Shown one piece after another: positions 35,338 through 45,996 of a stretch of DNA of 64,000 nt. A program made the position numbers and the translations under genes. Origin of the DNA: Streptococcus oralis subsp. tigurinus AZ_3a (GTDB taxonomy: Bacteria > Bacillota > Bacilli > Lactobacillales > Streptococcaceae); contig AORU01000003.1 of assembly GCA_000344275.1 (NCBI GenBank), positions 1 through 64,000 on the forward strand, in the 5' to 3' direction. The notes under the pieces are model-generated. The model was given only the letters and a program-made list of their open reading frames with translations, did no database searches and had not been told where the DNA came from. Position 1 is the first letter of the stretch, and the number at the start of each line of letters is the position of its first letter.

Positions 35338-37374
35338 CTACTTGGTATTGATTTGGTTAAAGCGTGCAAGCTTAGATGCTTTCTTGGTTAATTGCGACAA
35401 GATGGCCAATCGATTTTGACGAATATCTTGATCATCGGTCATTACCATAGTATTCTCAAAGAAAGCATCAATAACTGGACTAAGCGCAAAGAGTTGTTCT
35501 AATTGCTGACTTGCAGTCCCTGATAAAACGAGTGACTCTACTGATTCCGCCAAGGCTTTCTCTTCTTCATTTTCAAAGAGAGCAGGATCAACTGTTTCAG
35601 ATCCTTCCGCTTTCTCAGCCAAATTGAAAGCACGTGAGAGAGATTCGACAGACGGTTTGAAGTTTTCTTCCTTGCTTGCTTCGACAAGAGCACTTGCTGC
35701 TTCCAACATATCCGCCACGACAAAGTTCGAACTTGCAAGGACCGCTTCCTTAATGTCTTTTGGAGTTGAACCCATCATCTTATCAACACGAGCCTTGATA
35801 AAGTCCATGACCTCTGCTTTATTTGCATAAGTCAAACTGTCGAATTTAAGGGCATAAAGGCTATCAATCAGCTCATCCATGGCAATGTGCCAACCAAAGG
35901 CATCCAAGATACGAACAACACCTTGCGTCGCACGACGAAGAGCATACGGATCATTAGAACCTGATGGAATCAAACCTACTGAGAAGAAACTCAAAATCGT
36001 ATCCAATTTGTCTGCAATGGCTAGAATGGCTCCCACCTTGCTCTCTGGGAGAGCTCCGTCCGCTGATGTAGGCATGTAGTGTTCACGAATGGCAGCCGCA
36101 ACTGCTGGAGTTTCCCCAGCAAGAAGGGCATATTTCTCACCCATAATTCCTTGGAGTTCATCAAACTCACCAACCATCCCTGTCAACAAGTCAAACTTGT
36201 AAATAGATGCTGCGCGGGCAAGATCAATCGTTTCATCCACTGATAAACCAGCTTTTTCCGCCAAAAGGACGGCAATCTGACCTGTACGAATCATGTGTTC
36301 ACGAAGGGAACCAATCTTTTCGTGGAAGGTCACATGGTTCAATTTTTCAACAAGGTCAGAAATCACCAATTTTTGGTCTTCACGCCAGAAGAATTCTCCG
36401 TCTTCCAAGCGGGCAACTAAAACTTTTTCATTACCCTTGATAACATTTCCCAAATGCTCTGCGTTTCCGTTACGGACTGAAATGAAGTTTGGCAATAGTT
36501 TGCCGTTTTGATCACGAACAACGAAGTAACGTTGGTGTTCTTTCATTGAAGTCACCAAGACTTCTTCTGGAACTTCAAGGTATTTGGCATCAAAACTTCC
36601 CATAAAGGCAGTTGGGTATTCAACCAAGTTCAAGACTTCGTTCAGTAAGTCAGCATCAATTTCGATACGTACACCATGTTCAGCTTCGATTGCCTTGATT
36701 TGGTCAACTATCATTTGCTCACGTTCACGTGGATCCGCGATTACAAACTGCTTACGAAGGTCTTCTTCATAGCTCAATGCTGACTGAATCTTAGTTTCTT
36801 GTCCCAAGAAACGATGACCACGACTCACACGACCGCCCTTAATATCAAGGAAATCCAAGTCAAACTCTTCTTCATCTAAAAGAACTGTCAAAGTGTGTAC
36901 AGGGCGGATATATTCAAAAGTGTTGTTAGCCCAGTGCATGCTGACAGGGAAAGTTAGTGACTTCAAGACGTCTACTACACCTGGAACAATGGATTCAACT
37001 GGTTGGCCCACTTCTTCCTTGGTAACATAGACATATTCTTCACCCTTGATTTCACGGAATTCAATATCTTCAACTGTCAAGCCTTTTCCACGGACAAATC
37101 CTTGAGCTGCTTTAGTGAAGTTTCCATCACTATCCAAGGCAATTTTCTTTGCTGGTCCCTTGAAATCTTCTGTCAAATCAGACTGTTTGTCTGCAAGACC
37201 AGTCACACGAACAGCCAAACGGCGTGGTGTTGAGAAGGTTTGAATGGCTTCAAAGGAAAGACGATTTTCTTTGAGGAAGGTTGCCATTTTTTCACCTAGT
37301 TGTTTTTCACTAGGAGTTACTACGTAGGCTGGTAACTCTTCAAGACCGAGTTCTACTAATAAGTTTTTTGTCAT
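35338..37374 (-). CDS. glyS: Glycyl-tRNA synthetase beta subunit
   Basis: A 678-residue subunit of the alpha2beta2 bacterial glycyl-tRNA synthetase, needed for tRNA recognition. The N-terminus [15 protein letters not shown] and the central HD-like region ([18 protein letters not shown]) are typical, as is [23 protein letters not shown] lies before the ATG. It is separated from glyQ by a 261-base gap that holds a large palindromic element. Confidence 0.97.
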   Translation of the reverse strand: MTKNLLVELGLEELPAYVVTPSEKQLGEKMATFLKENRLSFEAIQTFSTPRRLAVRVTGLADKQSDLTEDFKGPAKKIALDSDGNFTKAAQGFVRGKGLTVEDIEFREIKGEEYVYVTKEEVGQPVESIVPGVVDVLKSLTFPVSMHWANNTFEYIRPVHTLTVLLDEEEFDLDFLDIKGGRVSRGHRFLGQETKIQSALSYEEDLRKQFVIADPREREQMIVDQIKAIEAEHGVRIEIDADLLNEVLNLVEYPTAFMGSFDAKYLEVPEEVLVTSMKEHQRYFVVRDQNGKLLPNFISVRNGNAEHLGNVIKGNEKVLVARLEDGEFFWREDQKLVISDLVEKLNHVTFHEKIGSLREHMIRTGQIAVLLAEKAGLSVDETIDLARAASIYKFDLLTGMVGEFDELQGIMGEKYALLAGETPAVAAAIREHYMPTSADGALPESKVGAILAIADKLDTILSFFSVGLIPSGSNDPYALRRATQGVVRILDAFGWHIAMDELIDSLYALKFDSLTYANKAEVMDFIKARVDKMMGSTPKDIKEAVLASSNFVVADMLEAASALVEASKEENFKPSVESLSRAFNLAEKAEGSETVDPALFENEEEKALAESVESLVLSGTASQQLEQLFALSPVIDAFFENTMVMTDDQDIRQNRLAILSQLTKKASKLARFNQINTK

Positions 37375-37408
37375 GTTTTTTCCTTTACATTTTCTTCAAT
37401 CTTTTTTT

Positions 37409-37581
37409 GATATGCACCTTAGTACTGGGGACGTCGCTAACTAACTTTTGTGAGTCTGTAAGGAAATCTTATACCAAATAAACTAAGATTTCCTTACAGT
37501 CTCATCAAAGTGGATTTAGCTGACTGATTTTTGAACCCAAGGTTTCAAAAATCCCCACATAACAGTACGGCGGTGCATATC
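37409..37581. repeat. 173-bp imperfect palindromic element between glyQ and glyS
   Basis: Outer 10-bp perfect inverted repeats at 37409-37418 and 37572-37581. An inner 21-bp arm pair with one mismatch (37451-37471 with 37484-37504) has a 12-base loop. Between them lie smaller pairings (GCTAA with TTAGC; a side hairpin at about 37527-37553). The whole stretch can fold as one long branched hairpin. It lacks the T-box consensus and does not match BOX or RUP repeats as I remember them. It may be a MITE-like insertion or a structured RNA in the operon. No clear target duplication is seen. Confidence 0.75.
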
Positions 37582-37635
37582 CCTCTAGCAAGTCTTCGAC
37601 TTACCTTTAACGATTTTAGAGCACAGTATTACTTA

Positions 37636-38553
37636 CTATTCTGCGTCTTCTGCTAAGAGTTTAGCTCGTGTTGCTTCATCCAAAAGTGGGTAGCCTAGGC
37701 GTTTGCGTTCTGCGACAAAGGTTTTGGCTACGACACGGGCCAAGTTACGGATACGAGCGATATAGCCTGCACGCTCTGTTACGGATACGGCACCACGCGC
37801 GTCAAGTAGGTTAAAGGTATGTGAACATTTGAGAACATAGTCATAGGCAGGGTGAACCAAGCCTTCTTTTAATGCACGACCAGCTTCTTTTTCAAACTTA
37901 TCAAAGTTTTCAAGCAACATTTCTTGGTCCGAAATTTCAAATGAATATTTTGAGTGCTCGTACTCAGGCTGGATGAAAATTTCTCCATATTTTACGCCAT
38001 CGGCCCACTCGATATCATAGACAGAGTTCACTTCTTGAATGTAAGAAGCCAAACGTTCCAAACCATAGGTAACTTCCGAAGTCACAGGGCCAGTTGCCAA
38101 TCCACCAACTTGTTGGAAATAAGTGAACTGAGTGATTTCCATCCCATCAAGCCAAACTTCCCATCCAAGACCAGCTGAACCAGTAGAAGGGTTTTCCCAG
38201 TTGTCCTCAACGAAACGAATATCGTGTTCCAAAGGGTTGATTCCCAATTTTTCTAAAGACTCAAGGTAAAGTTCTTGGATATTTGATGGAGAAGGCTTCA
38301 TGACCACTTGGAATTGGTGGTGTTGGTAGAGACGGTTAGGATTTTCTCCATAACGACCGTCAGCAGGACGACGTGATGGTTCTACATAAGCCGCATTCCA
38401 TGGCTCAGGTCCGATAGCACGAAGGAAAGTGTAAGGGCTCATCGTCCCCGCACCTTTTTCATTATCATAAGCCTGCATAAGCATACAACCTTGGTCATTC
38501 CAAAATTGTTGCAAAGTAAGGATGATTTCCTGGAAAGTCAATTTTTTAGACAT
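37636..38553 (-). CDS. glyQ: Glycyl-tRNA synthetase alpha subunit
   Basis: A 305-residue class II catalytic subunit that activates glycine. [20 protein letters not shown] at the N-terminus, motif 2 with [16 protein letters not shown], and [15 protein letters not shown] are family signatures. AAAGGAG precedes the ATG. A glycine T-box leader upstream links expression to tRNA-Gly charging. Works with GlyS, the next gene. Confidence 0.97.
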   Translation of the reverse strand: MSKKLTFQEIILTLQQFWNDQGCMLMQAYDNEKGAGTMSPYTFLRAIGPEPWNAAYVEPSRRPADGRYGENPNRLYQHHQFQVVMKPSPSNIQELYLESLEKLGINPLEHDIRFVEDNWENPSTGSAGLGWEVWLDGMEITQFTYFQQVGGLATGPVTSEVTYGLERLASYIQEVNSVYDIEWADGVKYGEIFIQPEYEHSKYSFEISDQEMLLENFDKFEKEAGRALKEGLVHPAYDYVLKCSHTFNLLDARGAVSVTERAGYIARIRNLARVVAKTFVAERKRLGYPLLDEATRAKLLAEDAE

Positions 38554-38592
38554 TGTCTACTCCTTTTTTATAAATTCTTATGACTTTGGATA

Positions 38593-38776
38593 CAAAAAGA
38601 ACCGTGTCTTTGCTCCTAAGTCAAGTGACCTAGGGGCGTCAGAAACGCGGTTCCACCCTAATTTATTACTTCATTGTTTTTAAAAATACGACAGAAAGCG
38701 CCAGTTTCTTACCTTGTTCTACTTGGCTCCCACTACCCCAAGCTCGCTTGAAGAACGCCATAAGACTTTCTTTCCT
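38593..38776 (-). promoter_or_regulatory. Glycine T-box riboswitch leader of glyQS
   Basis: The T-box signature GGGTGGAACCGCG is at 38646-38658. It overlaps the 5' arm of a long terminator stem (about 38599-38652) that ends in a T run, so antiterminator and terminator are alternative folds. Upstream, a stem I domain of about 90 bases starts near the promoter; GGC near its base is a good candidate glycine specifier codon, which fits the downstream gene. Uncharged tRNA-Gly would stabilise the antiterminator. Confidence 0.9.
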
Positions 38777-38783
38777 AGCTAGT

Positions 38784-38812
38784 ATTATAGCAGATTTTCT
38801 AGCTAGTGTAAA
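38784..38812 (-). promoter_or_regulatory. Promoter of the glyQS leader
   Basis: Minus strand TTTACA (38807-38812), a 17-base spacer and TATAAT (38784-38789), with TGC upstream of the -10. Confidence 0.8.
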
Positions 38813-38816
38813 CCAA

Positions 38817-38850
38817 AAATGAGTCTGAAAACAAAGTTCCAGACTCATTT
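38817..38850 (-). terminator. Terminator of the subtilase gene
   Basis: An 11-bp perfect stem (38817-38827 with 38840-38850) with a 12-base loop and a T-rich tract on the minus strand. Confidence 0.78.
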
Positions 38851-38876
38851 ATTAGTAAAGCTTCAGAAAGTCCTGT

Positions 38877-41800
38877 TTAAGGATGTCTTCTTGCTTTTGG
38901 TTTTTTGCCATGCAGATTTCTCTTGGCTTGTTTCAATGCTGTAATGGCATCTTTGACATCTTCTTGGCTCGCTCCTGGATCATTAAGGAGTTCCTGTGCC
39001 TCTTTAAAAGTTAAAAGATAAGCTACTTTTTCTTTCTTATCTGCGTAGATAAATCTCGCATTCTTTTCTTGGAAAAGACGTTCATCCTTGACCAGTTTCT
39101 TTAGACTAGAGAAGTCTGTGGCCTTGCCATTTAGTTTACTTTTAGCTGTAGCTAGGGCAATAAGAGATTGGTCAATTTGATCCTGTTTAACTTTAGGATC
39201 CACAGCTAGTAAGGCGATTTCTTGGAAGGCACGATCATAAGCTCGACGTACTTTTTCCTTGGCATTAGCATATCGTCCAGTTTTAGTCGTTGCGTAGTAA
39301 GCTTTCATAGCTTCTTTCAAGGCTGTAACGTTCGAATCTTTTCCATCCAAAGCTTTACCAGCAGCCTCAAGACTAGCGAGAACGCCATCAATCAATTCTT
39401 GCTTCAACTTGCTTAACAAGGCTGACTGCGCCACTTGGAAAGCTTGGTCATAAGCTTTTCTCTTATCTGCACTACTATTAAAGTAACGAGACGTTTCTAC
39501 CAGTTCTTTTTGTTGATTTACCGCAGCAATCAAGGCCAACTTAGACACAACAGATAGACGCAAAGCATTATTTCGACCTGGCTGAACGAGCAAGGAAACG
39601 AGATCTTCAAGGAGTTCATATCCAGTTGGCAAGGTGACTTGTACAGTATAACGACCTGTAGCAACTTTCTTACCAAAGGCGTATTGACCGTATTTTTCAG
39701 CAGGAAGAGTGATACTTGTCCCATCTTCTCCTTTCAAAACTACTGTAGTCGTCTTTGGAACTGCTCGATTGAAGGAAACAGACACAGGTGCATATTCTAG
39801 GAGATTTGCTAGGAAGGTAATGGTTTGGAAACTATTTTCTTCCGTCAAGTCGAACTCTTGGGACAAGGCACTGATAAATTTCAATTCTGTTCGATCATAA
39901 CTGAAAATTTCTGCTGTATAATGACCAAATTGTAAGAAATGAATCGCTTTTGTCTTGTCAACATCAACATATTGCCCCTTGCTATTTTTGATTCGATAGA
40001 CGTAGAGGGTATCAATATCTTGGTTTGTTTTTGCATCCTTCAAGTCAATTTTAACTCGACCACTATTTTGATCGCGGACAAGTTCAGCAAGTGAGATATA
40101 GTCTACATTTCCTGCATAGTCCTCAACAAGATAGTAAATATTAGCCTTGTCAACATCCTTAGGAAGTGTATAACTACCGTCAGCATTGGCCTTAATCAGA
40201 TGGGTGTTCTCAAGCGCACGAGTTCCAGATTGGTCTTTTCCAGTTAGAACCATGGTCCCTTTCTGGTCAAATGGTGTGATATAGAAGACTTTTTCTGAAA
40301 GAATACCACCTTGACCCACATCTTTTGGTTTGCGAGCTACGAATTCTTGATTTCCATCTTTAAAGCGAATATAACCACTTGTGATGACAGGTTTTTGAGT
40401 ATCAATTTGAATTTTAAAGGTCGTGTATTGTTCTTTGGCTCCTGGAACATCTGGTGTGTAACTGATAACATAGTCATATAAACCATCTGCAACAGTATTG
40501 CCATCAAAATCCTGACCTCTCCAAGCGGTATTATCTAGAATATAACTCTTCAGATTTCTACTGTCTCCATCAAAGTAATTCTTGCGAAGATCCTTTGCAT
40601 CGCCCTCCCAAATAGGATGTTCATGCTTGGTATCCGTAGCCGCATAAACTGTTGCACGAAGATTTACAAGATTTCTCAAAGCAACCGTTTTGTATTCAAC
40701 CAGGTCTTTGTTTCCATCATCGTTTGGAGAAATAGCAATACGGACATTCCCTTTTTCGTCCAACTGAAGAACATGCTTACCTTCAGCATTTTGTTCAATC
40801 CCAAGAACGGTAATTCGGCGTCCTTGGCGTTGACCTTTAGAAACTAGAAGATCATTTTGCAAGGTTGCGAGATAGGTGGCATCATTAGAGTAGTTAACGG
40901 CAGGATTTTCCTTGTCTACTTCCGTGTAAAATCCATTTTTCCCTTCTCGAACAAGGTTGTAAATTGGTTTTTCGACAGCGGGGAGATTTTGGAACTCTCC
41001 TCGGAAGCCCATAAAAGCAAGACTCACAATATCCCCATCATCTGCTGGATCTACAAATCGAACAAAACCTTCAAGGAAATAGCCATTTGGCATTTGTTTG
41101 CTGAGTTCAGCAGCAAATTTTCGAGCATCTACTTTAACAGTAACTGTTTGACTGCTGTGGGCTTTGACCGTCACTTCAGGCCAGACTGTCTCCGTTAGTT
41201 TTCGAGGTCGAAGGGTGAATTTTCCATCTTGGACTTCGTCTGTATTGGTATTCACCACCATCTTGAGAGTGCGGTCAGTATCTGAAATGTTGTGTACAGT
41301 AACCTTAAAAGTAAATTGGTCTCCAACATTTCCTAAAGTCACGCTTGGATAACCATTTTCACCCGTTACATAGAGATCTGTTGACACTGCAGCAGCTGTA
41401 TCCACAATACCAGAACCTTGCTGACGAGGAGAGGTATAAGTGCCTGTGTCCTTATTAACATGTGGTTTTGCAGTTGACATGATCAAGGCCTTGACAGTCT
41501 CTGATACTTGCTCAGGAGTCAATTCTGGATGGTGTTTTTGAAGGTATTCCTTAACCAGAACTGCAACACCCGTAACGTGAGGAGCCGCCATACTGGTTCC
41601 GCTGATACTACCGTAGGTATTGTCATTAAAGGATGAGTAAATATTGCCGCCAGGAGCTGTCACGTCTGGTTTCAATTGTCCATCAGTAGTCACTCCCCAA
41701 CTTGAAAAGTCAGATAGCTGATTGGCTACATCGGATGGGCGATTATCCATCTTGTCATTAAAAACAATCTTGTAGTTTCCTGATTTTAAGGCTTCACCAT

Positions 41801-43388
41801 ACTGTTTAGAAATAAATACAGAAGGAATTTTCTTTGCTTCATCATCAATAGCCATATTGATATTTGCACCTTCTACATTATTGTAGATCAAAGCACCAAC
41901 TGCACCGTGTTTTCGTGCATTTTTAATCTTCTCTGAAAAGTTCATGGCTCCACGCTGAATGAGGGCAAGTTTCCCAGTTAAATCCAACTTCGCAAAGTCT
42001 TCTTCACGACCTAAGCCTGCTTCGACGTATTCGTACTCTTTTCTTTTTTCAAAGTCCTTATCTGCTTCAGGTTGATTATAATCAAATTTTCCGTTATGAA
42101 GGCCGGCATTTCCCTCTAGACCTTTAACTTCAAAAACGGCTGTTGTCAATGTTTTATTGTTGACAGAAGCAACTGAAATCGAATCCTCAACAGTGGATGG
42201 ATTTCCAACCAAGCCATAGTCTGGGTTTTCGGCTAGCGGTTTTGAATAACCATTTCCGAATGTATTGCTATTTCCTGCTGAGATAAGAACAGAAACTCCC
42301 TTGGCACGAGCCCGTTTGATAGCATCGACAATATCAGAACCAGCATCTACCATAGAACCAGTGCTAGATCCCAAACTCATATTAATAGCATCTGCTCCCA
42401 AGGCAACTGCGTCATCAATCGCCTTTACATAAAGAGCCGAACTTGTCGTCTTTTGGCGATCTGAAAAGACACGCATAAACATGACTTGGGCTTCTGGTGC
42501 AACACCATAGACCTTTTCACCATTCGGTGCTTCTTTATCAGGGTTTCCAGCAGCAATCCCTGTTACGTGCATCCCATGAGAAGTTCTTTCTGCTTCTTTG
42601 ATCTTATCTGTTCCGTCAAAGTAGTCATAGGCATAGACAACCTTATCACTATACCATTTACCGTAGTCGATTCCAGCAGCCTTTTTAGCTGCTTCGATGG
42701 CTTCCTTGTTTTTAAATTTTGCTTTTGACGGATCCGAAATTCGAAGTACCTCATGATTCAAATCAAGTCCAGAGTCAATAATGGCAACAACGGTCCCTGT
42801 TCCCTTGTAACCAGCCTTCCAAGTTTTCGGTACTGTGATGATATCATTGCTTGAAATACTATTGGGTTTTGCAGACTCAGCTTTTTCTTGTTCTTTTTCA
42901 GTAGTTGCTGTTTCTCCAGTAGTTTTAAGAGCTGTCGTTGCTGGAGCCTCTTTTTTCTCCAACTCAGAAGCCTTCTCAGTGGCAAGCGCTGTACTGGTAT
43001 CGACTGTTGTTTCTTTTTGGACGACACCTTGATTTTCTTCTTTTACAACTGCGCTATCTTTTCCTGATTCTTGGGCTTCAGCAGTTTTATCAACCGGAGC
43101 TTCTATCTTAACATCTTGTTTACTAGCATCCTCTTTAGAAGTTTCAACTTCTTGTTTCTCTCCAACTACTGGTGCAATCCCATTAGTATTGGTTTGGTCA
43201 GTTGAAGAGTTTGAGTGTTTATCGTCTTTTAGCTCTGTCTTGATTGCCTGAGTTTGGGCTTGATTTTCATCTGTACTCTGCTCATTGGCACTGACTTGAC
43301 TTGCTCCAAAAACCAAAGCAGTTCCCAATAAAACTGAAGCAAGACCAAATTTGTATTTCCGTAATGAAAAACGTTGTCGTCTATTCAT
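38877..43388 (-). CDS. YSIRK-type secreted subtilisin-like serine protease (PrtA-like), no cell-wall anchor seen
   Basis: A 1503-residue exported protease. The signal peptide has FSLRKYKFGLASVLLG, a YSIRK/G-S variant. A Glu/Lys/Thr-rich region runs from about 36 to 180. The S8 catalytic triad is D205 (VAIIDSGLD), H271 (SHGMHVTG) and S599 (GTSMAAPH), with oxyanion N374 (SAGNSN). A PA insert lies at about 440-545, then Fn3-like domains, and three FIVAR-like helical repeats at about 1290-1495. It ends in a basic tail, KKPKARRHP, with no LPxTG, hydrophobic span or positive tail typical of sortase targets. AAAGGAG precedes the ATG. Confidence 0.92.
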   Translation of the reverse strand: MNRRQRFSLRKYKFGLASVLLGTALVFGASQVSANEQSTDENQAQTQAIKTELKDDKHSNSSTDQTNTNGIAPVVGEKQEVETSKEDASKQDVKIEAPVDKTAEAQESGKDSAVVKEENQGVVQKETTVDTSTALATEKASELEKKEAPATTALKTTGETATTEKEQEKAESAKPNSISSNDIITVPKTWKAGYKGTGTVVAIIDSGLDLNHEVLRISDPSKAKFKNKEAIEAAKKAAGIDYGKWYSDKVVYAYDYFDGTDKIKEAERTSHGMHVTGIAAGNPDKEAPNGEKVYGVAPEAQVMFMRVFSDRQKTTSSALYVKAIDDAVALGADAINMSLGSSTGSMVDAGSDIVDAIKRARAKGVSVLISAGNSNTFGNGYSKPLAENPDYGLVGNPSTVEDSISVASVNNKTLTTAVFEVKGLEGNAGLHNGKFDYNQPEADKDFEKRKEYEYVEAGLGREEDFAKLDLTGKLALIQRGAMNFSEKIKNARKHGAVGALIYNNVEGANINMAIDDEAKKIPSVFISKQYGEALKSGNYKIVFNDKMDNRPSDVANQLSDFSSWGVTTDGQLKPDVTAPGGNIYSSFNDNTYGSISGTSMAAPHVTGVAVLVKEYLQKHHPELTPEQVSETVKALIMSTAKPHVNKDTGTYTSPRQQGSGIVDTAAAVSTDLYVTGENGYPSVTLGNVGDQFTFKVTVHNISDTDRTLKMVVNTNTDEVQDGKFTLRPRKLTETVWPEVTVKAHSSQTVTVKVDARKFAAELSKQMPNGYFLEGFVRFVDPADDGDIVSLAFMGFRGEFQNLPAVEKPIYNLVREGKNGFYTEVDKENPAVNYSNDATYLATLQNDLLVSKGQRQGRRITVLGIEQNAEGKHVLQLDEKGNVRIAISPNDDGNKDLVEYKTVALRNLVNLRATVYAATDTKHEHPIWEGDAKDLRKNYFDGDSRNLKSYILDNTAWRGQDFDGNTVADGLYDYVISYTPDVPGAKEQYTTFKIQIDTQKPVITSGYIRFKDGNQEFVARKPKDVGQGGILSEKVFYITPFDQKGTMVLTGKDQSGTRALENTHLIKANADGSYTLPKDVDKANIYYLVEDYAGNVDYISLAELVRDQNSGRVKIDLKDAKTNQDIDTLYVYRIKNSKGQYVDVDKTKAIHFLQFGHYTAEIFSYDRTELKFISALSQEFDLTEENSFQTITFLANLLEYAPVSVSFNRAVPKTTTVVLKGEDGTSITLPAEKYGQYAFGKKVATGRYTVQVTLPTGYELLEDLVSLLVQPGRNNALRLSVVSKLALIAAVNQQKELVETSRYFNSSADKRKAYDQAFQVAQSALLSKLKQELIDGVLASLEAAGKALDGKDSNVTALKEAMKAYYATTKTGRYANAKEKVRRAYDRAFQEIALLAVDPKVKQDQIDQSLIALATAKSKLNGKATDFSSLKKLVKDERLFQEKNARFIYADKKEKVAYLLTFKEAQELLNDPGASQEDVKDAITALKQAKRNLHGKKPKARRHP

Positions 43389-43419
43389 ACATAATCTCCT
43401 TTTTCTTTAAAGTATACCT

Positions 43420-43455
43420 ATTATAACGCAAATAATCAAAAATTTTCATAAAAAT
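43420..43455 (-). promoter_or_regulatory. Subtilase promoter region with a CodY-box-like sequence
   Basis: A TATAAT box (43420-43425, minus strand). At 43441-43455 AATTTTCATAAAAAT matches the CodY consensus AATTTTCWGAAAATT at 13 of 15 positions and covers the -35 position. This A/T-rich background makes chance matches common. The rest of the gap to 43613 has only a small palindrome (ATGAAAT T ATTTCAT at 43573-43587). Confidence 0.4.
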
Positions 43456-43614
43456 CTGAATTGTCACAAAAATGTAATATTTGTGTATGTAATGTTCTTA
43501 TTTAGTTTTATCGTTCGTGTTATTTGTTCTATCAAAGCAACATTTTCTAAACTTATTCATTTATTTCAATCCATGAAATTATTTCATTATACAAACAATC
43601 TAGATTTTTTATAC

Positions 43615-43650
43615 ACAAAAAGACTAGGATTAAAAATTCCTAGTCTTTGT
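43615..43650 (-). terminator. Terminator of the aldo/keto reductase gene
   Basis: An 11-bp stem (43619-43629 with 43638-43648) followed by a T run on the minus strand. Confidence 0.85.
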
Positions 43651-43677
43651 TATTTCGGTATATATAGATTTCACAAA

Positions 43678-44520
43678 CTAAAAATCCATCTCATCCACAC
43701 GAGGTGCGCCTGAAGTCACTGAAATTGTCTTTAAGACTTCTCGCTCGTCTTTGCTGAGTTCAATTCCAAAACAGTCAAGATTGCTCTGGATGCGAGAGGC
43801 TGTCACTGACTTAGGTAGGGGTAAAAATCCTTCTGCCAAACTCCAAGCCAAGGCAATTTGAGCCACTGATTTCCCATGCTTAGCAGCAATTTCTTGGACT
43901 TCTTTCTGTTCAAACAGCTCTCCTTGTCCAAAAGGTCCCCAAGCCTCTAAGAGAATTCCTTTCTCTCTACAGTAGTCAACCACTTCCTCTTGGTAAACCC
44001 CTGGCGCCAATCGCACCTGATTGACCACTGGAATGACTCTTGCTATCTCAAGCAAGGCATCCAAATGATGGGGAAGAAAATTACTAACGCCGATAGCACG
44101 GATTTTACCTTCTTTATAAAGGTCCTCCATCGCTCGCCAGACTTCAGCATTGCGAGTTTTCCATTCGTCATTTTCTCTTAGTGGTTTTGGATTTGGCCAA
44201 TGGATAAGGTACAAATCTAGATAATCCAATCCCAGTTTTTCCATTGATTCTTCAAATGCTTGGCGAGTTTCATCATAGCTGTGATTGGTATTCCAGAGTT
44301 TGGTCGTTACAAAGATTTCTTGTCGTGGAAGACCGCTATCTCGAATAGCACGACCAACACTTTCCTCATTTTTATAGATAGCTGCAGTATCGATATGTCG
44401 ATAACCAGCCTTTAAGGCTTCTAAAACGGCTTGGTAGGCCACCTCTCCATTTTCAGCTTTCCATGTTCCAAATCCTAGTACAGGAATGGAAACTCCATTA
44501 TTAAGGGTATAAGATTTCAT
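43678..44520 (-). CDS. Aldo/keto reductase
   Basis: A 280-residue NADPH-dependent reductase of the AKR5 type. The catalytic tetrad is visible: Asp and Tyr in HIDTAAIYKNEE, Lys in FVTTKLWN and His in YLIHWPNP. The NADPH-binding C-terminal segment is LPKSVTASRIQSNL. It likely reduces 2,5-diketogluconate-like or methylglyoxal-like carbonyls; the natural substrate is unknown. AAAGGA precedes the ATG. Single-gene unit. Confidence 0.93.
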   Translation of the reverse strand: MKSYTLNNGVSIPVLGFGTWKAENGEVAYQAVLEALKAGYRHIDTAAIYKNEESVGRAIRDSGLPRQEIFVTTKLWNTNHSYDETRQAFEESMEKLGLDYLDLYLIHWPNPKPLRENDEWKTRNAEVWRAMEDLYKEGKIRAIGVSNFLPHHLDALLEIARVIPVVNQVRLAPGVYQEEVVDYCREKGILLEAWGPFGQGELFEQKEVQEIAAKHGKSVAQIALAWSLAEGFLPLPKSVTASRIQSNLDCFGIELSKDEREVLKTISVTSGAPRVDEMDF

Positions 44521-44601
44521 CGTTTTTCCTTTCTATGTGAAGAAAATCTAAAGAAACAAAATCCTGATTATCAGAACACTTGATCCTTTAGATTTTAACA
44601 A

Positions 44602-45990
44602 TTATTGATCACGGTCGTAATAGATCTCGTGAGCCTTCAAGCGAGAATTGAGCAATTCAGGAACGGTCACAAATGTATACCCTTCACCCTTTAGATACTC
44701 AATGACACTTGGTAGAGAATTGACAGAAGGACCATGGATATCATGCATAAGAATGATAGAACCATTACGAACTTGGTGTTGAATTTCTGTCAAAATAGCA
44801 GCTTCATTCTTACTCTTCCAGTCTAAACTATCCACATCCCACATGATAAAACTCAAGTCAAGGCTATTTCGAATATCATCAGTGATGGCACCATAAGGTG
44901 GGCGCATCAGTTTAGAGCTTGATCCTAAAACTTGAGTCAACAAATCTTCTGTATCAGTGATTTGCTTTTTAGCATCTTCGAGGGATAATTTAGAAAGGAT
45001 AGGGTGATCCCAGCTATGATTTCCCACAACATGACCTTCCGATTTCATTCGTTTCAGAAGATCCTCATTTCCTGCTATGTTTTTCCCAAGTACAAAGAAG
45101 GTTGCTTTTACACCGTACTTAGCCAAGGTATCCAAGGCTTGTGGAGTTGTAGTCGGATTTGGACCATCATCAAAGGTCAAGGCTACAACCTTTTTATTTT
45201 TCTTGGCAAAGTAAGCTTGATAAAGTTCAGCATCTTTTTCTAGTAAATAAGAGGAATCAATGACATCAAAGACACTGGATATTGGTAAAGCAATTTCTTC
45301 AACAGTCTCTCCAGGATTAGCAGGATAAAGGATAATTTGACTATCTTTATAATCAAAACTCCAAGATGCCAAATCCTGATCTGTGAAGTTTTTTACAACC
45401 TGATCAATTTTTGCCTGGTCAAGTTTCTTATCTTCTAGAGTTGATTTGATTTGACTCAGTAAGAGTTCCTTAGCCTTGCTTACATCTTTGAAGAGTTTGC
45501 TGAGGTCAAAATCTTTCCCATCTTCAGTCAAGAAAATTTTTCCTAAAGAAGTCTTTTCTTTTTCTTCAACCTTTGATGCAGATAAATCATAGACTTGCTT
45601 ACTGATATTACGAGCAACAACTCCCTTTAGGACAGGATCCAGCTGCTCAGTATAATAAAAGACCAGATCCTCTTTATCTTCTAGATTTTCTTTGATGTCT
45701 TGGTTGATTTTTTCTCTAACAGATGCGATTACTTCCTCTCCTTGTAGAGGGTAGTAGGCAATCACCTCAGCTTCCCCTTTTCGGAAATGGTCCCTCTGAC
45801 TACCTGAGTTGAATTGCTGGTCCTTTTCGCTTTTTAGCGCTTCAATTTTTTGTTCATAAGATTGCTTTTGTAGAACCTTGTAGCCAATGGCACTTCCCAA
45901 AAGAATCATAGCGATTCCTAAGATCCCAACAAAGAAAAGCAATAACCTTCTCTTTTTATCGTGAGAAACACGGTTCGTATTTTTCTTCAT
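44602..45990 (-). CDS. pgdA: Peptidoglycan/polysaccharide N-acetyl deacetylase, PgdA-like
   Basis: A 462-residue membrane-anchored enzyme that removes acetyl groups from peptidoglycan GlcNAc, giving lysozyme resistance in pneumococcus. A basic N-terminus and one span (about 15-36) precede a 220-residue extracellular region and a C-terminal NodB domain (about 260-450) with [10 protein letters not shown], the metal His pair in [22 protein letters not shown] and LMHDIHG. All catalytic residues are present. The -10 box ends six bases before the ATG, so translation may be leaderless. Confidence 0.93.
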   Translation of the reverse strand: MKKNTNRVSHDKKRRLLLFFVGILGIAMILLGSAIGYKVLQKQSYEQKIEALKSEKDQQFNSGSQRDHFRKGEAEVIAYYPLQGEEVIASVREKINQDIKENLEDKEDLVFYYTEQLDPVLKGVVARNISKQVYDLSASKVEEKEKTSLGKIFLTEDGKDFDLSKLFKDVSKAKELLLSQIKSTLEDKKLDQAKIDQVVKNFTDQDLASWSFDYKDSQIILYPANPGETVEEIALPISSVFDVIDSSYLLEKDAELYQAYFAKKNKKVVALTFDDGPNPTTTPQALDTLAKYGVKATFFVLGKNIAGNEDLLKRMKSEGHVVGNHSWDHPILSKLSLEDAKKQITDTEDLLTQVLGSSSKLMRPPYGAITDDIRNSLDLSFIMWDVDSLDWKSKNEAAILTEIQHQVRNGSIILMHDIHGPSVNSLPSVIEYLKGEGYTFVTVPELLNSRLKAHEIYYDRDQ

Positions 45991-45996
45991 ATTTCC

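Noticed and set aside
37375-37635. A second T-box between glyQ and glyS
   Set aside because: The region is strongly structured but lacks the GGGTGGNACCGCG sequence and a T-run terminator next to it.
38854-38900. LPxTG sorting signal of the subtilase in another frame
   Set aside because: All three minus-strand frames past the stop were read; none gives LPxTG or a hydrophobic span.
42835-43032. Plus-strand and alternate-frame ORFs inside the subtilase gene
   Set aside because: They arise from the repetitive Glu/Lys/Thr coding region, with no start signals or recognisable protein features.
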